Part shown: positions 1 to 10,259 of the stretch, in pieces
Position numbering within the stretch: position 1 is the first letter of the stretch
Layout of the letters: every line of letters begins with the position of its first letter
NCBI GenBank assembly: GCA_038025085.1
Contig: CM076143.1
Coordinates: 50,972,501-51,036,500, forward strand
DNA: 64,000 bases
From: Tetragonia tetragonoides
Lineage: Eukaryota; Streptophyta; Magnoliopsida; Caryophyllales; Aizoaceae
Reading direction: 5' to 3'
Translations under genes and position numbers: made by a program
The notes under the pieces: model-generated
The model's input: the letters and a program-made list of their open reading frames with translations, nothing else
Databases searched by the model: none
What the model was told of the DNA's origin: nothing

Positions 1-56
1 TTGATAATAAAGGTGGCCTCATGTCGAGTCGACTTCATATAAAACTTATAAAATAC

Positions 57-1265
57 CTAAGTTTGTCGGGCTTTTGTGGCCAGAAGTGGAGCTTGCGGTC
101 TTCCAAAGGGTGAAGTGTAAGAAACAATCTATCATTCCAGTTGACAGTTTGATTACTGTCAGCAGGCAAAATGGAATCAGTTCCATAGCCTTGAAAGATG
201 TCGTTTGCTGTAGAGCACTTGAGCTTCTCTTCTAGGGGAAGTTCGAAGAATTGCTTACTAGCTTCAATTACCTCTTCAAGAAATGAGCTCTCCATCCCAT
301 GATTTATTACCTGATCAATTCATTCAAAGAAGCTATATTACGAGTCTATTGAATATATAGAGAAGAAATTTTATCTATTTAATCATTTTTTTTTACTGAT
401 ATATAAATTTTATTTACTAAAATATCACTTTTATTTACTAGAAAAGTTTTAATTTTAGAAATTATAAACATCAATTTTGTTCACTGGAACACCAATTTTA
501 ATTACTAAAATATCACTTTTGTTTACTAAAATATTGATTTTATTTACTAAAATATTAAATTTATTTACTAAAATACCAATTTCATTTATTAAATAGTCCG
601 CCTACTTTTTTTTTTTGGTGCAATCTTCCGCCTACTTTATAGACAATTTTCCTTGTCTATTAAATAGATGTCTACCATTATTATTGTTCATTCAATTCAT
701 TATTGGGTGTTTGATAATACATTTGAGAGCAAATTAATAAGCAATTCTTTTGAGACTATAGATTACATTTACATAGTAGATACTTCCTTTTATCCCATCA
801 TTAATTCTTTTGAGACTATAGACTACATTAATGAATACTTAACTATATGTACTTATGTAGTGTAACACAAATTTATAAGTGTTACGTTGTACATGTTGGT
901 AGGTATTTTTTCCGTTTTTATGAAACTCTATCATTTGTTTTTGGCACAAAGACCAAGGCAAACTAATTTATGTAGCTACCCAAGCATAATAAGGTGAAAA
1001 ACATATATACCTGGAAGCAACCCCAATGGGAGAGAGCTGATCGGAGCTTGGCCAGCTCATGTCGGCCAGCGGGTGACGGCGAGGAGAGGAGAGAGAAATC
1101 AATGAGCAAACTAGCCGTCGTCCACAACTCAGGGGCATCAATGGCTTCAGGGAAACCATCTTTGTGTATGAATTTCTTTGGTACTTGTTGGTCACCTCTT
1201 TGGGCTAACACTTGTACTAAATTCTTTGACAGTTCTACCTTTGATAGTGGAGCTGGTTCACCCAT
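57..1265 (-). CDS. 2-oxoglutarate/Fe(II)-dependent dioxygenase (SRG1/codeine demethylase-like), 5' part only
   Basis: Two exons are visible: 1265-1011 (85 codons, ATG at 1265) and 310-57; the rest lies beyond the left edge. Exon 1 ends in WGCFQ at a CAG|GTATAT donor. Exon 2 opens after a cag acceptor with VINHGMESSFLEE, joining in phase 0, and ends at CTTAG|GTATTT with two bases over. This is the DIOX_N half (non-haem dioxygenase N-terminal domain): WGCFQ, the NHG motif, FFELPLEEK and the conserved KLHFWP stretch. The catalytic HxD...H and RxS motifs lie in exons outside the window, so activity cannot be judged. The reading frame is open. The plus-strand gene at 7.5 kb has the same exon borders and is a paralogue in inverted orientation. 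Enzymes of this clade hydroxylate or demethylate specialised metabolites in the cytosol; the substrate is unknown. Confidence 0.85.
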
Positions 1266-1444
1266 TTTTTGATTCGCCTAATAGCTGATCTGACTAGCTA
1301 TAAGCAATTGAACTTAGCTTCCCTGTTTTGTTTTGTTTTTTTAAATAATATGAAATATGATTCTGATTTCTGATCAAATGATACAGAACATGTTTGGTTG
1401 GCAAGTCTATTTAAACTAGTAGCAGAGCTGAGCTTGTCACCCCT

Positions 1445-1481
1445 CCCCCCCCCCCCCCCCCCAAAAAAAAAAAAAAAAAAA
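1445..1481. repeat. Homopolymer pair C(18)A(19)
   Basis: About 18 C directly followed by about 19 A. It lies 180 bp upstream of the dioxygenase start codon at 1265. Such junctions are unstable and error-prone in assemblies; no function is proposed. Confidence 0.9.
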
Positions 1482-1589
1482 GAAGAGCAGATAAGCCAAT
1501 GGCAACGATGGGAAATACTAGAAAAGAACATGATTAGCAAAAATCACTAGTGTATTTCCTCTAGTTTAAATATAGGATTATATAACCAA

Positions 1590-1745
1590 ATAAGTGGCTA
1601 GTGTAAGTGGTTTGACACTCTTATTTCCTTAAATAAGGTCGAGGATTCAAATCTTGTAAATAAAGAACTAATTAGTGGGGAGCACTTTACTCTTTCGTGG
1701 GCCAAAACGGTATGGACCCGGTGCGAATAGGATTAGCTTTGGCCC
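1590..1745 (+). mobile_element. tRNA-derived SINE-like fragment
   Basis: The stretch begins with an A-box-like GTGTAAGTGGTTTGACAC (about 1601-1618) and has a B-box-like GAGGATTCAAATC (about 1641-1653) some 30 bp further on, then a short unrelated body. This is the internal Pol III promoter arrangement of plant tRNA-derived SINEs. No cloverleaf can be drawn, so it is not a functional tRNA. The ends and target duplication were not resolved. Confidence 0.45.
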
Positions 1746-2390
1746 AAAAAACTTGGGTGAAACTGTGGTTAAACCGAAAAAAATTTAGGATAATACAATA
1801 ACTTGTCCAATTTGTCTAATTAAAGAAAATAGTCAACGATGTTCGACAACACTGACGGAATTTTGTGTGATCCTAAACTGCTGTAGCTGTTTTAGTATTG
1901 TCGCGTGATCAATTCTCTGATGAAAGATAGTACAGCATTAAGCATACACAATTCCTTTTTTTAGGTGGATATATGAAACTGATCACAATTTTATTTGAGA
2001 AGTATATATTCCATACATATAACTCACAAAAATTGAAGATTTTATTGCCATTATTTATTTGCCTAGTGGCTCAAATGGCGGAGAAAAACATGACTGCCAG
2101 TTGCCAACCACGAACTCATGCATATTGATATTGATGATGTGCAATATAAGGGGGATATGGTGCATTAAATCGTTGCCAATTCAAGGCATTAACACATCTG
2201 CACATGCCTTTTCTTTGCTTTTACTCTTTCAGTCTCTCCCTTGCCTGGCCTACTTCAAATCACTGCAGTATTTTTCTTTACAATTTTTAACTGGGATTTT
2301 TCATACAATAGTAGTGTTTACAAGCGTCAACCGATCCTTACCCTGCTTAGACGAAAGTCTCTTTGAAGACACTGGGGTAATGTTGATATT
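1746..2390. other. Intergenic DNA without recognised gene
   Basis: AT-rich sequence. The open frame around 2059-2442 has no recognised domain and runs into the solo LTR that begins at 2396, so it is treated as chance. No RNA gene or repeat structure was seen. Confidence 0.5.
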
Positions 2391-2395
2391 GATGT

Positions 2396-3179
2396 TGTTG
2401 GGGAAAACTACGGTATTTACCCACAATCAGAATAACATATAATCGGAAAAATAAAGTGCAAGAACCCAAAAACAACACAAACAATTTTACCTGGAAAACC
2501 CCTCTCAATTAGGGGAAAAACCACGGTGCGGATCTCCACGCACTAAAATATAATCCACTAAGATAATCAAGAGTACAAAGACAACAATCACAAGATCAAA
2601 CAACAAGTAGACTATCTATCTTTGGTACTAGTACAAATTGACAAACCCTAGTTCAATTTGGTACTCCCACAAACCCAAAGATACACCCACAAATACCTGT
2701 CGATGACCGATCCGAATACTCTGATTATCTTCACCCGAACAAACCGAATCAACCGTGAACTGGAACAAACTTCTTTGGAAAAATACTCAATTTCTCTCAC
2801 TCTTTGTTTGTCTCTCACTCACTGGCTCTCCCTTTTCCTTTGTTTTCGGCTGTGCTCTCTGTCACACGGCTTATCTCAGCCAACAAAAGGCTTGTGAGCC
2901 TTCTATTTCTATCATCACTTATCTTGCGTAAGAAGCCACACATCACCCATTAAATGACATATGGGCCTAACAAACAAAATAGCAAGTGTAGCCCATAAAT
3001 GGGCTAGCACACCCACGACCAAACCGAATGCAATTGGTTGGTTTCACTTCTTTCTTTCTTTTTTTCTGTTTTTGTTTTTCTTTTCTTTTTCTTTTTGTTC
3101 TACTTTATTTTCTTTACAAAACTAAAATAAAATAAAACACAACTAAATATTATTTGGTATTTGGGGCGTTACCTCAACA
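2396..3179. mobile_element. Solo LTR of an LTR retrotransposon
   Basis: A 784-bp segment starts TGTTGGGG and ends CCTCAACA, short inverted termini of the TG...CA type. It is flanked by a perfect 5-bp duplication GATGT (2391-2395 and 3180-3184). There is no gag-pol sequence and no second LTR beside it, so this is a solo LTR left by recombination between two LTRs. Inside is the stretch 'acctggaaaacccc...ggggaaaaaccacgg' (around 2490-2530), a foldback-like motif often met in plant Copia-type LTRs; assignment to Copia is inference. The open frame at 2658-2897 lies wholly within the LTR and is not a gene. Confidence 0.85.
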
Positions 3180-3184
3180 GATGT

Positions 3185-4520
3185 TGATGTTGATGTTGAT
3201 ATTGATGTAGATGTAGTAGTGTTTATAAGGAGTTGCATTGACACTTGACAGTATAACATTGTTTCACACTCGACTAACCCATCTGCCTATCATGCAAAGT
3301 CTTAATGGACATAGCGTTAAAATTTAATAATTTTTCTTAAATGAATGGTCAATAAATTGTCAATCGTCAAGGATTTTGCCTTAAATTAATAATTAAAATT
3401 TATAAATTTTGATCTCAAAAGGTTAAATGGAAAGAAGAATAAGGAACTTCCGGACTACTTCCTTCTTCGTAGAGGACAATAAGGTAGAAAAGTGGGCCTA
3501 ATATAGTGGACTAATCCGCAACTGCTCTGTTAAACAAACACCAAAGAGTCAATGACCTTATCGACAGTAGTTGATTAAACAAGCCCATCCAATTGTTTGT
3601 CATGCCCCAATTCACTGGCCTGCCTCTAATTCGGGAAGATTGCCGCAGATTTGATTAGACTAGCCCATACATTTGCAGGCCCAATAGTGCATCCATGCCA
3701 GCTCTCTTATTTGTTCGCTCTTTTTTTTTTTTTTAATATTTTTTAATTTTTGGGAAAAAAGGCAAAATAAATAAAATAAAATGGAGACCCTTAAAATTTA
3801 AAAAGGATTATCCCAAAATGTCCATCATCAATAAATCTTCATTACCAGTCTTGCATAGACTCGAGGTATATTATACAGATGACTGACTTTCTTTAAGAAA
3901 AATGGTGACATGCATGTTTTTAGAAATGTCATTAACAAAAACTTATACATAATATTTTATTATTTGCACGTTAATTATCATAATATAGGGGAGTAAAATG
4001 CATCTTTAAAAAAATGGGAATAAATCATTGATAAGCGTAATAGGTCTTGTGGAATTGCTCTCTATCAAATTTAAATGAAAATCATCATATTTAAGTATTC
4101 TCTCTTCAAAGATCGTACTTTCTTGTACATTTTGTTAATTGTCTATATTTTCCCTAAGATATGATCAAGCAATTGAGTGAGACAAACAGAAAAACGAAAC
4201 AAGATAAAACAAGTTATATTCCAAGATTATCATTTTGTAATGGTGTCGCCCTTTTGCCCATTTCAATCAAAATGCAAAAAGAATCCCTAATTTTGAGGAT
4301 GTCACCTCCTAGTATGACAATTAACTTGACATATAACAAAAAAGAACAGCAAATAATGAAACAAAATGAGCTCTCTTAGATTTATTTTTTGAAAGCAACA
4401 TGTTTTTAATTTAATTCGGAATTAAGTGAATAGAGGTTTAAGATGATAATTGAGATCGAATGGTGCAAAACCAACCCATATTCCCCAAAATCTAACGGGA
4501 GTACTTAATCAAGAAAATAA
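3185..4520. other. Intergenic AT-rich DNA
   Basis: No gene recognised. It starts with a short GATGTT/GATATT-type low-complexity run (3181-3225), followed by AT-rich sequence with poly-T at 3720-3735. Short open frames (for example 4161-4379) carry no domain and are treated as chance. Confidence 0.5.
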
Positions 4521-4524
4521 AACA

Positions 4525-4625
4525 GGAATTAAGAGATACTCTAGTGGTTAGGAGTATTGTCCTCCAATAATGAGATTGAAGGCGATTTCTATTTAGGTAT
4601 TTGTGCCTCCTCGAACAGTAACACC
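4525..4625 (+). mobile_element. Possible degenerate tRNA-derived SINE fragment
   Basis: An A-box-like CTCTAGTGGTTAGGAG at about 4540-4555 is followed by a body ending 'tatttgtgcctcctcgaacag'. The expected B box is badly degenerate, so the call is weak. Similar A-box wording occurs in the SINE-like copy at 62.3 kb. Confidence 0.3.
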
Positions 4626-4938
4626 GTAGAAAAAAATAATTTAAGAAACCAAACAAGAGCAAATAAAGTCTCAGTGAGTATAGATTACTCCTTGAAATGA
4701 TCAAAATAACCAAACAGTTTGCTCTTCAGATTACATGGGGAATTACCACCTAAAATTTCACTTTATCCCCCAATTACATTTAATTAATATCTACTTCTTC
4801 CCTGAATTGAAAATTAACGTACGCAATCCCCAAATCATGCACATAAATTATTTAATACACATATACTATAAATACTTACCTTATAATTATATATCCCTTA
4901 TATAAGCAACATTTGATAAACACATTATTCTCCGTAAG

Positions 4939-5304
4939 TTAAATCAAGGGTGAACGTCTAGGCTCACCCTTACGGCGACGCCTAGTCTCACGTTTGCTTG
5001 TGACAGTAGGCTCCTCCGCCAGAGCAACCGCCACTCGACCGCCCCCTCGGCCTCGGGAAGTGGATTCTTCAGCCTCAACAGCAAATGCAGCAGGATCTTC
5101 AATGTCATTTAAAGCCCTAGTCTTCTGATCTTCATTATTGTTAATAATAGCAGTGCCATTATTGTTGTTAGGGCAACAATTAGCATTATTATTATTGTTG
5201 TTCTTGCCCATTGTGTTGTTGGATTTCTTTGGTCTCCCTCTTCGCTTTTGTAAATCACTACTAGTACCACTAATTTTCTCAAGAAGATCTGTTTCTTCTT
5301 CCAT
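4939..5304 (-). CDS. Small single-exon AT-hook protein, function unknown
   Basis: A 121-residue ORF without visible introns. An AT-hook core (RRGRPKK, residues about 22-28) sits near the N-terminus. An asparagine-rich low-complexity stretch (residues 33-58) follows, then an acidic middle and an arginine-rich C-terminus (RRRRKGEPRRS), together suggesting a nuclear DNA- or chromatin-associated protein. The AT-hook would bind the minor groove of AT-rich DNA. I do not recognise the family beyond the hook. The start is the first ATG in frame and gives MEEETDLLEKI. The Asn run is an (AAT/AAC)n microsatellite and is likely length-variable. It has no close neighbours. It may be a real small gene or the first exon of a longer one. 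Confidence 0.55.
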   Translation of the reverse strand: MEEETDLLEKISGTSSDLQKRRGRPKKSNNTMGKNNNNNNANCCPNNNNGTAIINNNEDQKTRALNDIEDPAAFAVEAEESTSRGRGGGRVAVALAEEPTVTSKRETRRRRKGEPRRSPLI

Positions 5305-5756
5305 CTACAAATTTTTGGTAAGTAATTATAAATTATTGGAACTAGCTAATAAGTACACTCTCATACATGTTAATATTGATGGTAGGCTTTTTAATGAGCT
5401 TTAATGGAATTAAGGGCTTGATAGAAACAGTAGCTAAGCTCTTGCAGAGAACCAACTATCATATGCTAATTTAGCATAAAATGAGGTTTTTGATTGGTTA
5501 GATGATCGATCAATTAAGAGCTTGCTATGTTTGTTTGGGTTATTGTCTTTTTGACTTGCAATTGAGTTAAGATGGGTAAAAGAGAAAAGAGGTTTATGGG
5601 TTATTAGAGGTGCTTTGTGACTCTTTTTAGTATAATGACTTTGACAATTGCAAGTACCAGGAAAGAGGTAGGAACCAATTTTAAACGGGTGGTTTATGAA
5701 TTAATTATTTGCAGTGCCTTTTATGAAAAAATGTTGGTGTATATACAATAAGTCTT

Positions 5757-6015
5757 ATATGAGCCCATCTCAAGGTCAGACTATTTCTATATACAAGCAT
5801 GATGTCGGTATGACATCATGCTTGTAAATATGGGAGGCCGCACCTTGAGGCCCCCTCATACGATGGTGTACACATATACATCTTGTACATAGAGGAGATA
5901 TGACATCATGCTTGTATATACGGGAGGCCGCACCTTGAAGCCGTCTCATACGATGATGTACATATACATCTTGTACATAAAGGAGACATCACCTTAAGCC
6001 GGCCTCACATAAGAT
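5757..6015. repeat. Foldback (hairpin) element with duplicated right arm
   Basis: The left arm (TATGAGCCCATCTCAAGG...) and right arm (...CCTTGAGGCCCCCTCATA, ending near 5860) are inverted copies around a centre in which CAAGCATGATGTC and GACATCATGCTTG face each other across about 5 bases (about 5796-5825). The right arm with its AT-rich tail is then repeated once more (about 5900-6010, shift about 88 bp). Other members with the same arm wording lie at 30.5, 31.3 and 48.8 kb. No coding capacity is seen. Confidence 0.65.
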
Positions 6016-6019
6016 TTTT

Positions 6020-7530
6020 TGAATTACTAAGGGTAGCAAGTTAGCAACTCTATAAAAATTTTAATATATTGAGAATTTTTTTATTTGATTCGGGGTTTAC
6101 ATAATTCATAATGATGTTGATCAAAATAATTGAATTACATTTTACAATGTCACTTTCCGGTTATTGTTCATATGTATTATGTAACTAAAAAAAAAACTTC
6201 TGATACGAAAAATGTTTAGTACAAAATCTGATCACCAAATTGAATAATATATTTAACTGTGACATCTTTGTTAAAAAAACATATTTATGATGATTTTCAC
6301 TATTAATTTGAATATTTTCTGGTTGATGGTATGAGTACGTTCTTGAAACTATTCAACACTTTTTATATCATTGTATTAATCATAATTTTGAAAAGGATTT
6401 TCTCTCTAAAAATAGGTATGAAAGGGCGCAAGTTGTGTAGTATGTTGATTGAACCATGTTAGACTAAACTATGAAAGTTCTTCAAAAAGCATTAATGAAT
6501 TTCTATAAACGATGTGTTGTTGGTCTAAACCAAGTTAGTTTCACATTACATCTTTAGATGTGGATTGAATCTTTGTTGAAAAAACTTTTAGGGTCCTAAT
6601 AAAACATCACTACTATATGAGCTTTTTATTTGATATTATAGTTTCATTACGGCAAAAGCCTAACTTGATATAGATATAGATATCTTTAGTGAGTGAATTT
6701 TAGTTTTGAGAAAATGGCACTAAAATATTATTAATTATGAAAAATGATCTAAATGAAAATTTAGCATTCTTATTAAGAGCCAACTATAACTTAGATTTTT
6801 TCCAACTTAGCCCAAATTTTAGTGGAATATTTCCGGTCAAAATAGTGAAGAGAAACTATCCCAAACCAAGCTTAGAATCTTCTCAACCTCCAATTGGTTC
6901 ACAATTTTAACTATTCTTTAATCATTTTAATTTGATGTACGTAAATATGTTTATATTGCAAAAATAGGCTAAGATATGAAAAACAAAAATCGCTTCAAGA
7001 TAAATGATCAAGAATGTGTTGATTGGAGTTTACCTGAAAATTCATATCATTCCACTTGAATGATTTTTTGGATTCGGTTTAGTTGTTCTCACTAAAATAT
7101 CATTATAGATAAATAAGACCGAATTCCACAAGGTACAAATTTAAATTTGATCACTACTCCTATTTTTTTCCTCACATATTATCATTCATTCATTCACTTT
7201 ACTTGAAAATTGAAATGAATAGACTCATATGCAAGTTAGATTTAGACACACAAAAAAAAAAAAAAAAAATGTAAGTTACATCCCAAACAAAAAAAAAAAA
7301 AAAACTTGTAAGTTAGAATATTGGAATTAAGCCAAAATTTCCGGGTATTTCTACCGAAAAAAGAAAATAAAAAAAATCGGGTATTTGTTTTTTCCCATTA
7401 AATTGATCAATGCAATAAAATATTGTTCCCTGAGAAAACCAAAGTTGACAATTGACTGATTGAGCACTTTGAAACAAGCAAAGATGAATTTACCTCCCAT
7501 TGAGAGCTTCAATCGAGAGAATTCAAGCTC
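6020..7530. other. Intergenic AT-rich DNA upstream of dioxygenase copy
   Basis: No gene recognised. It holds two A-runs (about 7251-7269 and 7288-7304). The last few hundred bases should contain the promoter of the plus-strand dioxygenase copy, but no clear TATA box could be assigned. Confidence 0.5.
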
Positions 7531-7536
7531 ACAAAA

Positions 7537-9866
7537 ATGGCTGGAAAGTTGCAAACAAAACCAGTACAAGAAATAGCCAAAATCTGCAAAGGTGTAATCC
7601 CAGAGAATTTTTTCCACAAAAATGGTTACCCACAAGCCAAACTTGAGTCTGTTCCCTATATGGATGATCTGCTCATCGATTTCTCTCTCCTCTTTGCTTC
7701 TCCTTCATCTTCTGAAGCACAAAATGAACTGGGCAAGCTTCAATTAGCTCTCAGCCAATGGGGTTGCTTCCAGGTTCGGATTTATATTTGGCCTGCACTA
7801 TCTCAAATTTCATTCCTTAGTTTGTCCTTGAAATCCAATTGGGGAAATTTCAACATTATTGTTGTGTTATGATTCTTTGCTGCAATCCAGAAGATTAATT
7901 TTTGTTTCTTTTCAAGTTACTGTGATTAGCTATGCTATGTTGGTTATTATTGGCGTAATTAAGGGCTTAAAATAAAAATATAAGGGCTTAGACTGATGAA
8001 ATAGATAAAATCATTTGCTTTGCACATGTACTATCTAATTTTAGGGCAAAAATGATCTTTTTTGGGGCCTTTATGATCTGGGTATTGTTCTTTTTTGAAA
8101 ATCTGTTTGCTTGAAATATGTTAGCTTTTTTTGATGATATGAGTCATATAAGATTAAGCTAAAGAGCCCTGGTCAATTTGAGATCTTCAGAGAGACACTA
8201 CCAAGGGTTTGTAACTTTGTATTTACCTGGATGGGCAAAGGCTAAAGATCAAATTTTTCACAATGCTTTTGTCAAGTAGAAACTCAAATGACATTCCCCT
8301 ATCTTTTGGTTGCTGAAAGAGAGAAATTCAAACTATTACTATTCTTTTGCCCATAAAAACTCTGGAACAAAAATAATACAGGACTAGTTTCATCATTTGC
8401 ATACATGGGTTCATTCCTTTCTTTGTTCACAAGTTGAAAGCAAAGTCTTGAGTGCACTTGATGTTGTCATCATTGTATGATGTTATGATCCTTTGGCGTG
8501 GTTCGGCATCAAATTGGGAGTTGCAGTGGTGGCTGTGGTATATTTGAGTTATAATTAGTACATAGGCAAGGGGAAACAAGCAAAGTGTAGCAATTTAAAT
8601 TACTCTATCCCTTAAGGTTTGCGTGGCTCTCTTTAGTCGTAAGAACCCAATACCATCAATTCTTTTCTTGTAAAAACAATATGGAGTATTCTGTATTGAT
8701 ATTTATCTTCTCAGGCTGTAAACCATGGATTGACAAGCACATTCCTCGACAAGGTGCGTGAAGTTACCAAGCAATTTTTCGCTCTTCCTGTGGAGGAGAA
8801 GCAAAAATATTCCAGAGCAGACAATGACTGGGATGGTTATGGGAACGACACAGTTGTTTCCGAGCACCAGACTCTTGATTGGACTGATCGACTTTATCTT
8901 ACAACTTACCCACAAGATCAACGCAAGCTGAAATACTGGCCAGAGAAGCCCCTTGAGTTTAGGTATATGCCCAACACTAGCCACAAACACTATTTTCACT
9001 TCAATCACGCTTCAATTAAGCCCTTTAAGCAATAGGGAGCTTTAGTTAAAACATGTATGATCTTTGGCAGGGAAGTGATAGATGAATATACTATGAAGCT
9101 TAGGGCGATGTTTGAACTTCTCATGAATGCAATGGCCCTTTCCTTGAACTTGGAGGAGAACTGCTTCTTGAAAGAGAACGGTGATCTGGTGACAATGGCC
9201 GGGAGGTTCAATTACTATCCACCTTGTCCTAGCCCCGAGAATGTCCTTGGTGTCAAACCACATGCAGATGGAACGTCAATTACAATGCTCTTGCAAGACA
9301 AAGAAGTGGAAGGCCAGGATTTTTCATGGGAGTAATGACTGCTCTACTTAGCTGAATGATTCACTTCATTTGCTTGCTGATTAAGATAACTACTTGTGAC
9401 ATGCTTGGATAATCTTTATTTCCAATTATGTCCATTTCCTGAATAAAGGCCATGATTATCATTCATTTTATTACTTATGTACGTGGAGTATAGAGTTTGA
9501 GATCTGACCATCATCCTTTTAAGGAAATCGAAGTTTCCATTTCATTTAGAAAATGGAGAGGATCCAAACTCCTAACTGGTGACACAAAAAGAGAACTCTA
9601 ATGTCTTTTCTTTTCCTGTGCGGGCACAGATAATGAGCAATGGCATACTGAAGAGTGCGGTGCATAGGGTTGTCACAAACTCGGAAAAGGAGAGGATCTC
9701 CTTGGCCATGTTCTGTTTTCCCGACCCTGAGAGGGAGATTGGACCAGTAGCTGGGCTGATCACAGCTGATCAGCCCCAGGTTTATAAGAGAGTGAGGCAT
9801 TATGAGAACATATTCTTTGAGTACTACCAGATAGGGCAGAGACCATTGCATGCTGTAAGGTTGTAA
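7537..9866 (+). pseudogene. 2-oxoglutarate/Fe(II) dioxygenase (SRG1-like) with damaged exon 3, probable pseudogene
   Basis: Exons read as 7537-7773, 8715-8962, 9071-about 9318 and 9630-9866. The first two have the same phases as the paralogue at 0-1.3 kb. Exon 1 ends WGCFQ; exon 2 begins AVNHG; exon 3 carries YYPPCP and the iron ligands H and D in KPHADGTS; exon 4 begins IMSNGILKS and carries the distal H (SAVHRVV) and the 2-oxoglutarate RxS (ERIS). After DKEVEG the family normally has about 26 residues (LQxLKDxxW...GDQ) before IMSNG. Here they are absent: the frame runs QDFSWE and stops at 9333-9335, and no donor in the right phase is present. The nearest GT (9332) would join to an immediate stop. 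A deletion seems to have removed the end of exon 3 with its donor. Any product would lack part of the double-stranded beta-helix. Confidence 0.7.
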
Positions 9867-10259
9867 TTAAGCTATATGAGCACTTTCCGTTGTTGTTTTT
9901 AAGTTGTTTGACATCTAGTAAATTTGAAGATCTGTTTCCTCTTTTCCTTTTGGGTGTGAAATGATGACTGAGTGGGACTTCAGGGAACCAGTTTTGAGCT
10001 TCATGTTGCACTGGCAGAACAATTAACTATATGATGAATCTCCTCTTCCTTTGATAGTTGGTTTTTCAAGGGCAAATGCGGTTACAATTTGCAGATCAAT
10101 GTTTAACTTCTCCCTTCTATGTTATCCCCTTCTTTTCTCAAAGAAGTCCTTTGTCATTTTTCCTTCTTTTTTACAATTGTAATCTCTCATTTGGAAGGTA
10201 ACTCTAACTCAAATTGCTAAATTGGAGTGTTGATGAGTTGTGTCTAGCTCGAGTATCAA

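Noticed and set aside
994..1272. Plus-strand ORF antisense to dioxygenase exon 1
   Set aside because: The minus-strand frame has the conserved family sequence and proper splice sites.
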